This document shows, piece by piece, positions 6,935 to 13,902 of a DNA stretch of 14,891 nt. Made by a program: the position numbers and the translations under genes. The stretch's first letter is position 1. Every line of letters begins with the position of its first letter. The notes beneath the pieces were generated by a model that was not told the DNA's origin, did no database searches, and worked only from the letters and a program-made list of their open reading frames with translations. Source of the stretch: Anaerolineae bacterium (GTDB taxonomy: Bacteria; Chloroflexota; Anaerolineae; B4-G1; SLSP01); NCBI GenBank assembly GCA_016927095.1, contig JAFGNI010000622.1, positions 1 to 14,891 on the forward strand, given 5' to 3'.

Positions 6935-9480
6935 TAGTCATCTCCCCCCACCCGCGCCATCTGCTCAACAGGCGTCTCAATCCCCTGCAGCCGTGCCGCC
7001 GCACTAAGCTGGAGGACCTCAGAAACGCCTGGAGCATCCTGCATACGCCGCAGGAGACGGGTCAGCTGTGGTCGTGCCGCCTCGTTCTCTGCGATGATCT
7101 GCTCACGCCCCAACTCACGGACCAGCGCGCTTGTCTCCTTCATGATGCGCGACCATTTCGCACCCTCAGTTGCTGAGACAGACTCGACACGGAAACGCCC
7201 CTCCGTGATCCCCATCTTCTCGAGTTGCACCGCCAGCTTCGCCATGCGGTCCTCAGCGTGCTGCCGTCCGTCGATGTAGTGGCAGTCTTGGAGATGACAT
7301 CCGGAGACGACGACAGCACCCGCGCCCAGGCGAAAAGCCTCCATCACGAAGTCACGATCGACGCGTCCCGCACACATCACCATAATGTTGCGCGTATTGG
7401 CTGGATACTCGAAGTGGCTGACCCCCGCATTGTCGGCGCCCATTCCACTGCACCAGCGGCAGGTGAAGGCTAGTACCTTTCCCTCTGGGTCGTGCGCTAG
7501 GAGCGCGTGGATCTGTGCGATTATCTGTCCATCGGTGAAGTGGTGTTGCGTGATAGCGTTGCTGGGACACTCAGCCACGCAAGTACCGCAACCATGGCAC
7601 TTAGCCGGGATAATCCGCGTCGCGATGCCCGAACCGGGTTGGCAATCAATCGCCCCGTAGGGACACGCCTGGTAACAGATATCGCACTTACCCCCACGGG
7701 CGTTGATGCAGCGTTCGGGATGAACGTAGGCGACGATGGGATCGATCTCCCAAGTGTCGTGGGAAAGCACCCGGGCGGCCCGGCCCGCTGCGCCACTCCC
7801 CTGTGAGACGCTCTGGGGTATGTCCTTCGGGCCCTGCGCTGATCCCGCCAGGTAGACTCCCTCGGTCGGCGTATCGATCGGCTTCAGCTTGGGGTGCGAC
7901 TCCAAGAAGAAACCGTGGGTGTCGGTGGGCACCGTCAGCACGCGAGCCAGTTCCTCCGAGCCATCGGAGGCTATCGCCGCTGTCGCTAGTCCCACCATCT
8001 CAAACTCATATTCCATCGGTCGCCCGAGGCTGACGTTGTCTGCTCGCACAATGAGGTTGCCCGTTCTGGGGTCCTCTCGAATCTCGGCAGGACGACCTTG
8101 CACAAAGTGAATGCCCGCCTCACGAGCACGCTCGTAGAACTCCTCATAGGTCTTTCCGGGTGTACGGATATCGATGCGGAAGATCGTGATGTCCATCTCC
8201 GGATAGAGCCATTTGAGCAGCATTGCATTCTTGATCGTGTACATACAGCAGAAGCCCGAGCAATACTCGTTATACCGCTTGTCTCGGGAGCCGACGCACT
8301 GGATCAGGCCCAGCCTCTTCGGCGTCTTGCCATCTGACGGACGCACGAAATCACCCACAGTGGGACCGCCGGCGCAGTGAAGCCGCTCAATCTCCATCAT
8401 CGTCGTCACGTTGTCATAGACACCGAACCCGTATTCCTCGATCTCGGTCGGGTCCCACATATCGTAGCCTGTAGCCACGATGATTGTGCCGATGTCGAGC
8501 TCGATCTCCTCGGGCTCCTCGGCAAAGTTGATGGCTTCCAGGGGCCCGCAGGCATCCACACACTTGTAGCACTCAATACATGCATCACGATCGATCGTAT
8601 AGATCGAGGGGACGGCCTGCGCCATCGGCACATAGATGGCTTTTCGCGGCCCCAAGCCCTCCTCGAACTCGTTAGGCACGTCGATCGGGCAGACCTCAGC
8701 ACACAAGCCACAGCCTGTACAGCGGTCCACGAGCACGTAACGTGGCTTTCGTTCGACCTTGACCTTGAAGTTCCCGATATAGCCGCTGACCTCTTTGACC
8801 TCGGAGTAGGTCAGGAGGTGGATGTGGGGACTCTTGCCCACGTCCACCATCTTCGGCGCCTCAATACAGATCGAGCAGTCCATCGTGGGGAACGTTTTGT
8901 CCAACTGGGCCATCCGACCACCGATAGTTGGAGACTTCTCTACCAGATAAGTCTCGATCTCCATATCCGCTAGATCCAGCGCAGCACTGATGCCGGCGAT
9001 ACCGCCGCCGATGATGAGCGCCCGCCGCGTCACCGGCACCTCAAACATCTGAAGTGGCTTGACGTGGCTTACCTTCGCGACCGCGGCGCGAGTCAGCTCC
9101 TTCGCCTTTTCGGTGGCTGCCGGCTTCTCGTGGCTATGGACCCACGAATCGTGTTCCCGGATATTCGCCATCTCAAACATGAACGGGTTGAGACCGGCAT
9201 CCTCTATACACGAGCGGAAGGTCGGCTCGTGCATAGCCACGGTGCACGCGGCGACTACCACACGCGTGAGATGGTGCTCCCGGATATCCTCCTGGATGAG
9301 AGCCTGTCCTGGATCAGAGCACATATAGCGGTGTTCTTTGGCCAGCACTACGTTCGGCAACGTCGCGGCATACGCCACAACCTCCGGCACATTGACGACG
9401 CTTGCGATGTTGGACCCGCAGTGGCAGACATAGACCCCTATCCGGAGCTCTTCACTGCGCTCGTACTCTTCATTCGCCAC
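6934..9480 (-). CDS. hdrA: heterodisulfide reductase-like subunit A fused to an MvhD-like domain
   Basis: Flavin-containing core of the Hdr complex, the site of electron bifurcation in characterised HdrABC enzymes. 848 aa. In order: HdrA N-terminal region with VCHCGSN (19-24), YMCSDPGQ (52-59) and ACTVAMHEPTF (79-89); FAD dinucleotide-binding motif IIGGGIAGISAALDLADM (156-173); CSICIEAPKM (202-211); ferredoxin clusters C254/257/260/264 and C301/304/307/311; the second half of the FAD domain with QCVGSRD (394-400); a C-terminal ferredoxin pair C591/C599/C602/C606 and C628/631/634/638; then an MvhD-like [2Fe-2S] domain with C674, C677, C703, C728 and C733 (FTCRWCSGMGADNAG, MCAGRVD, SGCHLQDCHY). 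MvhD normally links HdrA to a hydrogenase or formate dehydrogenase. The GTG start at 9480 has AAGGAG seven bases upstream. No hydrogenase or formate dehydrogenase is in the window; the upstream AOR is the obvious candidate donor. Confidence 0.95.
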   Translation of the reverse strand: MANEEYERSEELRIGVYVCHCGSNIASVVNVPEVVAYAATLPNVVLAKEHRYMCSDPGQALIQEDIREHHLTRVVVAACTVAMHEPTFRSCIEDAGLNPFMFEMANIREHDSWVHSHEKPAATEKAKELTRAAVAKVSHVKPLQMFEVPVTRRALIIGGGIAGISAALDLADMEIETYLVEKSPTIGGRMAQLDKTFPTMDCSICIEAPKMVDVGKSPHIHLLTYSEVKEVSGYIGNFKVKVERKPRYVLVDRCTGCGLCAEVCPIDVPNEFEEGLGPRKAIYVPMAQAVPSIYTIDRDACIECYKCVDACGPLEAINFAEEPEEIELDIGTIIVATGYDMWDPTEIEEYGFGVYDNVTTMMEIERLHCAGGPTVGDFVRPSDGKTPKRLGLIQCVGSRDKRYNEYCSGFCCMYTIKNAMLLKWLYPEMDITIFRIDIRTPGKTYEEFYERAREAGIHFVQGRPAEIREDPRTGNLIVRADNVSLGRPMEYEFEMVGLATAAIASDGSEELARVLTVPTDTHGFFLESHPKLKPIDTPTEGVYLAGSAQGPKDIPQSVSQGSGAAGRAARVLSHDTWEIDPIVAYVHPERCINARGGKCDICYQACPYGAIDCQPGSGIATRIIPAKCHGCGTCVAECPSNAITQHHFTDGQIIAQIHALLAHDPEGKVLAFTCRWCSGMGADNAGVSHFEYPANTRNIMVMCAGRVDRDFVMEAFRLGAGAVVVSGCHLQDCHYIDGRQHAEDRMAKLAVQLEKMGITEGRFRVESVSATEGAKWSRIMKETSALVRELGREQIIAENEAARPQLTRLLRRMQDAPGVSEVLQLSAAARLQGIETPVEQMARVGGDD

Positions 9481-9597
9481 AATATGACTCCTTGCTCAGT
9501 TGATGCAGGGGGTGGTTGCTTGATGCAAAGCTGAGTCGCCCCAGGGTCTCAGCATCGAGACGGAGCGACTCTCGACAGTGTGTACAGGCCAGTCGAG
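9481..9597 (-). other. 117-bp gap inside the operon, before hdrA
   Basis: The largest gap in an otherwise tightly packed operon. It holds the hdrA ribosome site (AAGGAG) and two copies of TTGATGCA (9500-9507 and 9520-9527). GACTC/GAGTC inverted arms (9486-9490 and 9533-9537) could close a weak hairpin just before hdrA. A 6-bp CTCGAC/GTCGAG pair lies at 9571-9576 and 9592-9597. I see no convincing promoter and no convincing small gene. It may be a processing or regulatory spacer that sets hdr expression relative to aor. Confidence 0.35.
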
Positions 9598-10092
9598 TCA
9601 GCGCAGTGCTTCCTCGGTCGCGAGTTTCCGGCGAGCGCGTTGTGCCCGCTGCTCCGGCGTCGTGAGCTCCAGAGCATCTTTCGGGCACCACAGCACACAC
9701 TGAGGACCTTCTTCTTCATCCTCGCAGAGATCGCAGATCTCCGCTAGCTTGGTAATTGGATTGATCGAGATTGCCCCGAAGTCGCAAGCCTCGATGCACC
9801 ACGCACAACCATCACAGAGGTCTGCATTGACCCGGATGACACCGGTGTTCTCATCTTGCTCCAACGCGTCGCGGGTACAGACCGTGACACAGGGAGCATT
9901 CTCACACGTCCTACACGCGATTGCCGTGATCAGGATCTCGTCGACCCGCACGGTCCGGATGCGACTGCGATAGGAGTTGTACTCGCCGGTCTTGGTGTAG
10001 GAGCAGATATACTCACAGAGCTGGCAACCGATGCACTTCTCCGGATCGCACGTGATGTATTTGTACTTGGACGTGGACGTAGCGCTTACCAT
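9598..10092 (-). CDS. four-cluster ferredoxin-like subunit of the AOR (AorA-like)
   Basis: 164-aa soluble electron-transfer protein with four [4Fe-4S] motifs: C20/C23/C26/C30, C60/C63/C68/C72, C93/C96/C99/C103 and C120/C123/C132/C136. The spacing (including CxxCx4CxxxC and CxxCx8CxxxC) is that of the HycB/DmsB-type four-cluster subunits, also used as the small subunit (AorA) beside the tungsten subunit in bacterial AOR complexes. The C-terminus is a short charged helix. The ATG at 10092 follows GGAAGGAGAA, 16 bases after the AOR stop, so the two are surely cotranscribed. Its likely role is to take electrons from AOR and pass them to HdrA/MvhD. An alternative reading is a free ferredoxin serving several enzymes. 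Confidence 0.9.
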   Translation of the reverse strand: MVSATSTSKYKYITCDPEKCIGCQLCEYICSYTKTGEYNSYRSRIRTVRVDEILITAIACRTCENAPCVTVCTRDALEQDENTGVIRVNADLCDGCAWCIEACDFGAISINPITKLAEICDLCEDEEEGPQCVLWCPKDALELTTPEQRAQRARRKLATEEALR

Positions 10093-10108
10093 GATGTGTT
10101 CTCCTTCC

Positions 10109-11995
10109 CTAGACCCCGATCTCCTCGGCAACATCGTCCAGGCCGAGCTCGATCAGCTTCGACTTCGGAATCAGACCCTCGGGTGTCCAGCCTTTGGCCT
10201 TGTAGTAGAGATCCTTCATATACTCGAGCTCCTCTTCGGTCACGATGTAGCCGGCCGACGGACCCTTGGTCATAGGATCGTGGTGCCACCGGTAGTTCAG
10301 GCGATCATCCTTACGGGTCCACCCTTCGCGGATATTAAACGCCTTCTTGATCGTAAAGGCACGCGAACCGATCAACTCAACATCATCGTAGTCAAACTCC
10401 CAGCCTGTCGTAGCAGTGATCAAAGCAGCAATCGTCGGCCAAGCCCCCGCTCGATCGGCCTTTCCTGTGAAACAGCGCCGGATAAACTTGCAGAGCGGCA
10501 AGGTATCGTAGACAGCAGCGTACTCCTCCGTGCTCTTTGCCAACTCGCCCCGAGTGTCATCAACGGTGAAGCGATCGACCTCCCCCTTGATATCCGGGTC
10601 ATACGCCGCCGTCCGGTTGTGACATCCACCTCGTGTGCCGACCGCAAGCCCGAGCGCAAAGGTCTTCAATCCGCGCGCGTCGTATCCCGGATTCTCAAGG
10701 CCCTTGACATTCATGGCCCACTTGTACGACTCGGTCCCGCGCTCCCTATCGATCTGCTCGCTCGCTCGTCGGGTGCCAAGGCTCAGCAACGCACCGATAC
10801 CCTCTCGGTCGCGGATCATCTCCGTGATCGTGACCCCGGCCTCACCGTTGCCGAAGTTTGCCTCGAAGCCTTCAGGGTACTTCTCACAGCGGAAATCCTC
10901 CTTGGTGAGAACACCGCGCTCATACGACTCCATCGCCCAGGAGACGGTGACGCCGTTGCTCATCGCATCCTGTCCGCCACGGTCACACACATCGATCATC
11001 TTGATCACGGCACTCAGATCACTGATACCGCAGTTGGGGCCGTTGGCGAACAGGCACTCATACTCTATCCCCGTCATCGCGCCTGCATAGAGGCCTGGCT
11101 TAGCAGCTGAGACCTGTTCGCAGGCGATAGGGCACTGGGCACACGCGATCTTCTTCACCTTATAGTGTTCTTCAAGATACTCGCCGCTGACTAGTTCAGC
11201 GCCATCAAAGACGCCCTCCTGGAAATTGCGGGTCGGCAGGAGTCCAAGGTTGTTCATGTTCAGGACATTGGTGGCGGTGCCCAGGAGGCGGTACTTGGCC
11301 GTGTGGGGGCCCTGAGAGGCCTCGATAATATCAAAGGACATCTTCATAAGCGTATCGGGGTCGGCAACCGTGACCCCGTGTGTCCCCCGAACCGAGACCG
11401 CCTTGAGATGCTTGCTGCCCCAAACCGCTCCGTGGCCCGTTCTACCGGCCTGGCGCCCATCGTTGGTCACATTGGCGAAGAGCACACCATTCTCCCCTGC
11501 CGGCCCAATCGTCGCAGAGCGGACTTGATCATCCAGGAGATCCTCGCGGATGGCTTCTTCCGTCTCAAAGGTTCCCAAGCCGAGGTACTTGTCGGCCTTG
11601 CGAAACTGAACCCGATCATCGTCAATGAGGACATTCACCCACGTCTCGCTCTCGCCGTGGATAACGATTCCATCCCAACCCGTGCGCTTGAACGCCACAG
11701 AAAACCAACTACCTGACAGGCTGTCGCCAACGAATCCGGTCAAAGGTGATTTCGAGGCAAGGCCGTATTTGCCGCCGACGGGCACCGGCGTGCCGGCGAA
11801 GATACCGTTGGCGAAACAGACCGGATTGCCGGGCGAGAGAGGATCGCAACCGGGCTCGATGTTCTCCCATAGCAGTCGCGTCGCCATGGAGACGCCGCCA
11901 ATGTAGATCCGGTACCAGCTCTCCGGCTTCTCCTCTTTCCAGGTCTTCCGGCTTGTCAGATCAATATGTAGAATTCGCCCGTGATAACCGTGCAT
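10109..11995 (-). CDS. aor: tungsten/molybdenum aldehyde ferredoxin oxidoreductase family enzyme
   Basis: Catalytic subunit of the AOR family, which binds a bis-pyranopterin tungsten (or molybdenum) cofactor and one [4Fe-4S] cluster and typically oxidises aldehydes to acids, or the reverse, with ferredoxin-level electrons. 628 aa, close to the 605-aa Pyrococcus furiosus AOR. Visible: N-terminal YHGRILHIDLTSRK, PVGGKYGLASKSPLTGF (72-88), ASIGPAGEN-type motif TIGPAGENG (162-170), cluster ligands C285/C288/C292 (CAQCPIAC) with C502 (LPLCKF), the active-site region GIEYE with Glu311 and Glu313, and TRGGCH with His459 matching the catalytic His of P. furiosus AOR. The ATG at 11995 has AAGGAGG eight bases upstream. 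It is flanked by a moaD-like gene and a four-cluster subunit. The exact substrate cannot be read from sequence; family members include BamB of class II benzoyl-CoA reductase, so a non-aldehyde substrate is possible. Confidence 0.93.
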   Translation of the reverse strand: MHGYHGRILHIDLTSRKTWKEEKPESWYRIYIGGVSMATRLLWENIEPGCDPLSPGNPVCFANGIFAGTPVPVGGKYGLASKSPLTGFVGDSLSGSWFSVAFKRTGWDGIVIHGESETWVNVLIDDDRVQFRKADKYLGLGTFETEEAIREDLLDDQVRSATIGPAGENGVLFANVTNDGRQAGRTGHGAVWGSKHLKAVSVRGTHGVTVADPDTLMKMSFDIIEASQGPHTAKYRLLGTATNVLNMNNLGLLPTRNFQEGVFDGAELVSGEYLEEHYKVKKIACAQCPIACEQVSAAKPGLYAGAMTGIEYECLFANGPNCGISDLSAVIKMIDVCDRGGQDAMSNGVTVSWAMESYERGVLTKEDFRCEKYPEGFEANFGNGEAGVTITEMIRDREGIGALLSLGTRRASEQIDRERGTESYKWAMNVKGLENPGYDARGLKTFALGLAVGTRGGCHNRTAAYDPDIKGEVDRFTVDDTRGELAKSTEEYAAVYDTLPLCKFIRRCFTGKADRAGAWPTIAALITATTGWEFDYDDVELIGSRAFTIKKAFNIREGWTRKDDRLNYRWHHDPMTKGPSAGYIVTEEELEYMKDLYYKAKGWTPEGLIPKSKLIELGLDDVAEEIGV

Positions 11996-12047
11996 ATAGG
12001 AATCCTCCTTCTGAGTAGCAGAGGTTCGACTTAGGGCAGAGCTTTGA

Positions 12048-12332
12048 CTAGCCGCCCGCCAGGATTGACATCAGGATCAACCGATCACCATCCGTGGGGC
12101 CCTGATCCATCTGTGCCGGCTGGACCATGTGCTTGCCGTTGACATTGAGCATATTGGAGGCCTTCAGCGCATCAAAGGTGGGGCTGATCACTTCACCGAC
12201 GAGTTCTGGATGTCGCTCGCCTAGCATACGCAGGATCTCAGAGAAAGAGGTAGAATCATCAAGCTCCAGAGTCACGCGAGGGGTTCGCGTTAGCAAGCGA
12301 GCCATACCAGCGAACTCCACAGTCACTTTCAT
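12048..12332 (-). CDS. MoaD/ThiS-family ubiquitin-like sulfur carrier
   Basis: 94-aa beta-grasp protein ending in Ala-Gly-Gly (SILAGG), the C-terminus that is adenylated and thiocarboxylated in MoaD and ThiS. It starts MKVTVEFAGMARLLT and has DGDRLILMSILAGG at its end, the typical MoaD layout. MoaD supplies the dithiolene sulfurs of molybdopterin, so a copy directly before an AOR gene suggests service to the tungsten or molybdenum pterin cofactor. I choose ATG 12332, which has GGGAGG four bases upstream. The same frame extends to 12419, but that extension runs through the TATAAT box and is unlike the family. First gene of the redox operon, 52 bases before aor. Confidence 0.88.
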   Translation of the reverse strand: MKVTVEFAGMARLLTRTPRVTLELDDSTSFSEILRMLGERHPELVGEVISPTFDALKASNMLNVNGKHMVQPAQMDQGPTDGDRLILMSILAGG

Positions 12333-12362
12333 AGAACCTCCCACAGTATTAGTGACGAAGGA

Positions 12363-12368
12363 ATTATA
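12363..12368 (-). promoter_or_regulatory. -10 box of the moaD-like/aor/hdr operon
   Basis: Minus-strand TATAAT 31 bases before the moaD-like ATG. No good -35 is seen at 16-18 bases (TCGTTT at 17), so either an activator helps or the -35 is degenerate. The predicted leader is about 25 nt, too short to hold a riboswitch. Confidence 0.5.
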
Positions 12369-12611
12369 CCCCAATCCGGCAGAGAAAACGAGTGAAACCG
12401 CCCCATCTGGCATGCACAAGTATCAGCCCCCACATAGCTCACAACAGCCGGCGTACGCCCAAAGGCAGTTTGGCGCACAACGCCGCACCTGTCAATGGAC
12501 AACCGTCACCTCCAGCGAAGAGACTCGGCACCGCGTACTCGTATGTGCCGCTTCCGCTGGAATGCCCAGGGGGTCGCACTGGCCCGTAGGAGGTGGAAGC
12601 TCACTTCAAGC

Positions 12612-12650
12612 ACTATCGCGAGATGAGCCTGTAGCCCATCTCGCGATAGT
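12612..12650 (-). terminator. 14-bp perfect hairpin after the bactofilin gene
   Basis: ACTATCGCGAGATG (12612-12625) pairs exactly with 12637-12650 around an 11-base loop, 30 bases past the bactofilin stop. ACTT/AAGT arms outside it can extend the stem across an interior loop. No T-run follows on the minus strand, so it is terminator-like by position and stability rather than textbook. It could also act as an RNA 3' stabiliser. Confidence 0.55.
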
Positions 12651-12679
12651 TGCAAGTTATCTAGCTAGCAAATCGTAGA

Positions 12680-13192
12680 TCAGCCTTGAGCCTCGACATC
12701 AACCACCGTGCCGGCGTCGGCGCCCGACGATGAGCCACCCGAATCCTTTTCGTCGATGAGAGCCGGGGCCTGCAGTTGCGGGGGTTTGAGGTCCTGCGGC
12801 ATGAAGGTCTGCCCACGGAAGTAGGCACCCTCATTGATGAGGAGTGACTTCACCGTTAGGTCGCCCCATACGCGGCCAGTATCGAGAATCTCGACGCGCG
12901 TAGCTGTGACGTTGCCCTGCACAGCCCCGGCGACGGAGATGTTGTTGGCCTTGATCTCAGCCCGAATCTTGGCGCTCTCGGTCACCACCAGATTACCGGT
13001 CAACTCGATCGTACCCTCGACGATACCGTCTACCCGCAAGCCCCCGTCCCCCTGGAGATCGCCCTTGATGTGCGTATTGGCGCCGATGGTGGATTCGATG
13101 GGTGAAGAAGACCCGCGACTGGTAACAGGGGCGGGCCGCGGCGATGGCGTTTCGGGTGTACGCGACTTGCTCTTGCCTCCTAGAAAAGACAT
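12680..13192 (-). CDS. bactofilin family cytoskeletal protein
   Basis: 170-aa polymer-forming cytoskeletal protein. Bactofilins assemble through a right-handed beta-helix into filaments without nucleotide and act in cell shape, stalk growth or envelope organisation. The N-terminus (1-35) is a disordered Ser/Pro/Arg tail. Residues about 36-135 are the beta-helix: it starts IGANTHIKGDLQGDGGLRVD, runs through GIVEGTIELTGNLVVTESAK with repeated hydrophobic-Gly turns, and ends LLINEGAYFRGQTFM. The C-terminus is a disordered acidic tail rich in Ser, Gly and Asp. The ATG at 13192 has AAGGAGG six bases upstream. It has its own promoter and is followed by a strong hairpin, so it is likely a single-gene unit. 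Confidence 0.92.
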   Translation of the reverse strand: MSFLGGKSKSRTPETPSPRPAPVTSRGSSSPIESTIGANTHIKGDLQGDGGLRVDGIVEGTIELTGNLVVTESAKIRAEIKANNISVAGAVQGNVTATRVEILDTGRVWGDLTVKSLLINEGAYFRGQTFMPQDLKPPQLQAPALIDEKDSGGSSSGADAGTVVDVEAQG

Positions 13193-13294
13193 CGTGTTCC
13201 TCCTTGATAGCTCAGCTTTGACGAATGGCCGTGATGTATGGAAACAGCCCTCTCCGCTTCGTGCGGGTGTCGCAGTCTACTGGCACACGCCAGA

Positions 13295-13328
13295 ATCATA
13301 GGATGGACTGGCTTGTTGTCAAACAACA
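13295..13328 (-). promoter_or_regulatory. sigma-70 promoter of the bactofilin gene with overlapping palindrome
   Basis: Minus strand TTGACA (13322-13317), 16-base spacer, TATGAT (13300-13295), 103 bases before the bactofilin ATG. The -35 box sits inside an inverted repeat TGTTGT-CAA-ACAACA (13314-13328), a possible operator or a weak terminator for the gene upstream. The rest of the 162-bp gap (13193-13354) is untranslated leader with only the ribosome site visible. Confidence 0.6.
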
Positions 13329-13354
13329 TCCAGCCCGGCAATCAGCGCGCACCG

Positions 13355-13867
13355 CTACCCAGCATCCGGCGGCATAGAGCTGGCCGATTGACGTGCCAGC
13401 CCCATCGCCTTTTGCTCGTCGGCGCTCAGACTGTAGGAGGACTTCCAGTTCTCCAGAGGCTTGGCGTAGACTCGGACGCCCTCCCCGGTGTGCAGGCCGC
13501 TGATCACGGCACCGTGGCCCCTACCATCGACCAGAGCGACGGAAAAGCTTTGGTCACCGCCAATGCCTTCGAAGGCATTGTACCTGACGATCCCTACGCC
13601 GCGTATGACGCGCGGGAGCAGGTCCTGGATGGCTCGCACTTCAGATTCGGTGCGGTTAATCCGGGCGTCGTGCGCGTCGAGGCGGGCCGCCAGTGGCTGC
13701 AGCGCTGCCTTGTCGGGTGCCGCCTCCAGCGCTTCCGATATCTTGAGCAGCGTCTCGTAGTTCACCTGAAACTGCCGCACGCGTGTTTCTAGCGTGTAGA
13801 TCCAGTAAGCAGCTACGAACATCAGGATCGTTGTCGCCACGACCCAGGGGATTAGCACACTGTCCAT
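13355..13867 (-). CDS. DUF4446 family membrane-anchored protein
   Basis: 170 aa. Residues 4-25 are an N-terminal transmembrane helix (LIPWVVATTILMFVAAYWIY), followed by a helical, probably coiled-coil region (27-88), then the DUF4446 signature: IRGVGIVRYNAFEGIGGDQS, FSVALVDGRGHGAVISGLHT, GEGVRVYAKPLENWKS and a closing LSADEQKAM. The function of the family is unknown; it occurs mainly in Firmicutes and Chloroflexota, often beside chromosome-partition or envelope genes (recalled, not checked). The ATG at 13867 has GAGGAGG nine bases upstream. It lies 35 bases after the preceding CDS and upstream of a bactofilin, which fits an envelope or cytoskeleton setting. Confidence 0.88.
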   Translation of the reverse strand: MDSVLIPWVVATTILMFVAAYWIYTLETRVRQFQVNYETLLKISEALEAAPDKAALQPLAARLDAHDARINRTESEVRAIQDLLPRVIRGVGIVRYNAFEGIGGDQSFSVALVDGRGHGAVISGLHTGEGVRVYAKPLENWKSSYSLSADEQKAMGLARQSASSMPPDAG

Positions 13868-13902
13868 CGCTCAAGGCCTCCTCAACGGTTGGTCCCAACG
13901 CA

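Larger units (their letters stand above)
12333..12679. other. 347-bp intergenic region between the bactofilin and the moaD-like gene
   Basis: It contains the operon -10 box near 12363 and the hairpin at 12612-12650. In between I find no gene on either strand with family-like sequence or a ribosome site. A GCTTCC/GGAAGC inverted pair (12550-12555 and 12595-12600) encloses a GC-rich stretch with a small CTGG/CCAG hairpin, which might be structured RNA or an operator. I cannot match it to a known riboswitch. Confidence 0.5.

Noticed and set aside
9470..9700. Minus-strand reading frame with a CTHC motif across the gap between the four-cluster ferredoxin gene and hdrA
   Set aside because: Most of it lies inside the ferredoxin gene in another frame, the gap portion has no start codon or ribosome site of its own, and it runs into the hdrA start.
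12333..12419. N-terminal extension of the MoaD-like protein to 12419
   Set aside because: The extension would translate through the TATAAT box and has no family similarity, while ATG 12332 has a good GGGAGG site and gives a standard MoaD length.
12392..12589. Plus-strand frame of about 65 codons in the intergenic region
   Set aside because: Pro/Ser/Arg-rich composition without family resemblance, no ribosome site, and it begins within the opposite-strand promoter region.
12333..12679. Molybdenum/tungsten cofactor riboswitch upstream of the moaD-aor operon
   Set aside because: The visible -10 box leaves only about a 25-nt leader, and I cannot align the upstream stretch to the known Moco RNA core.
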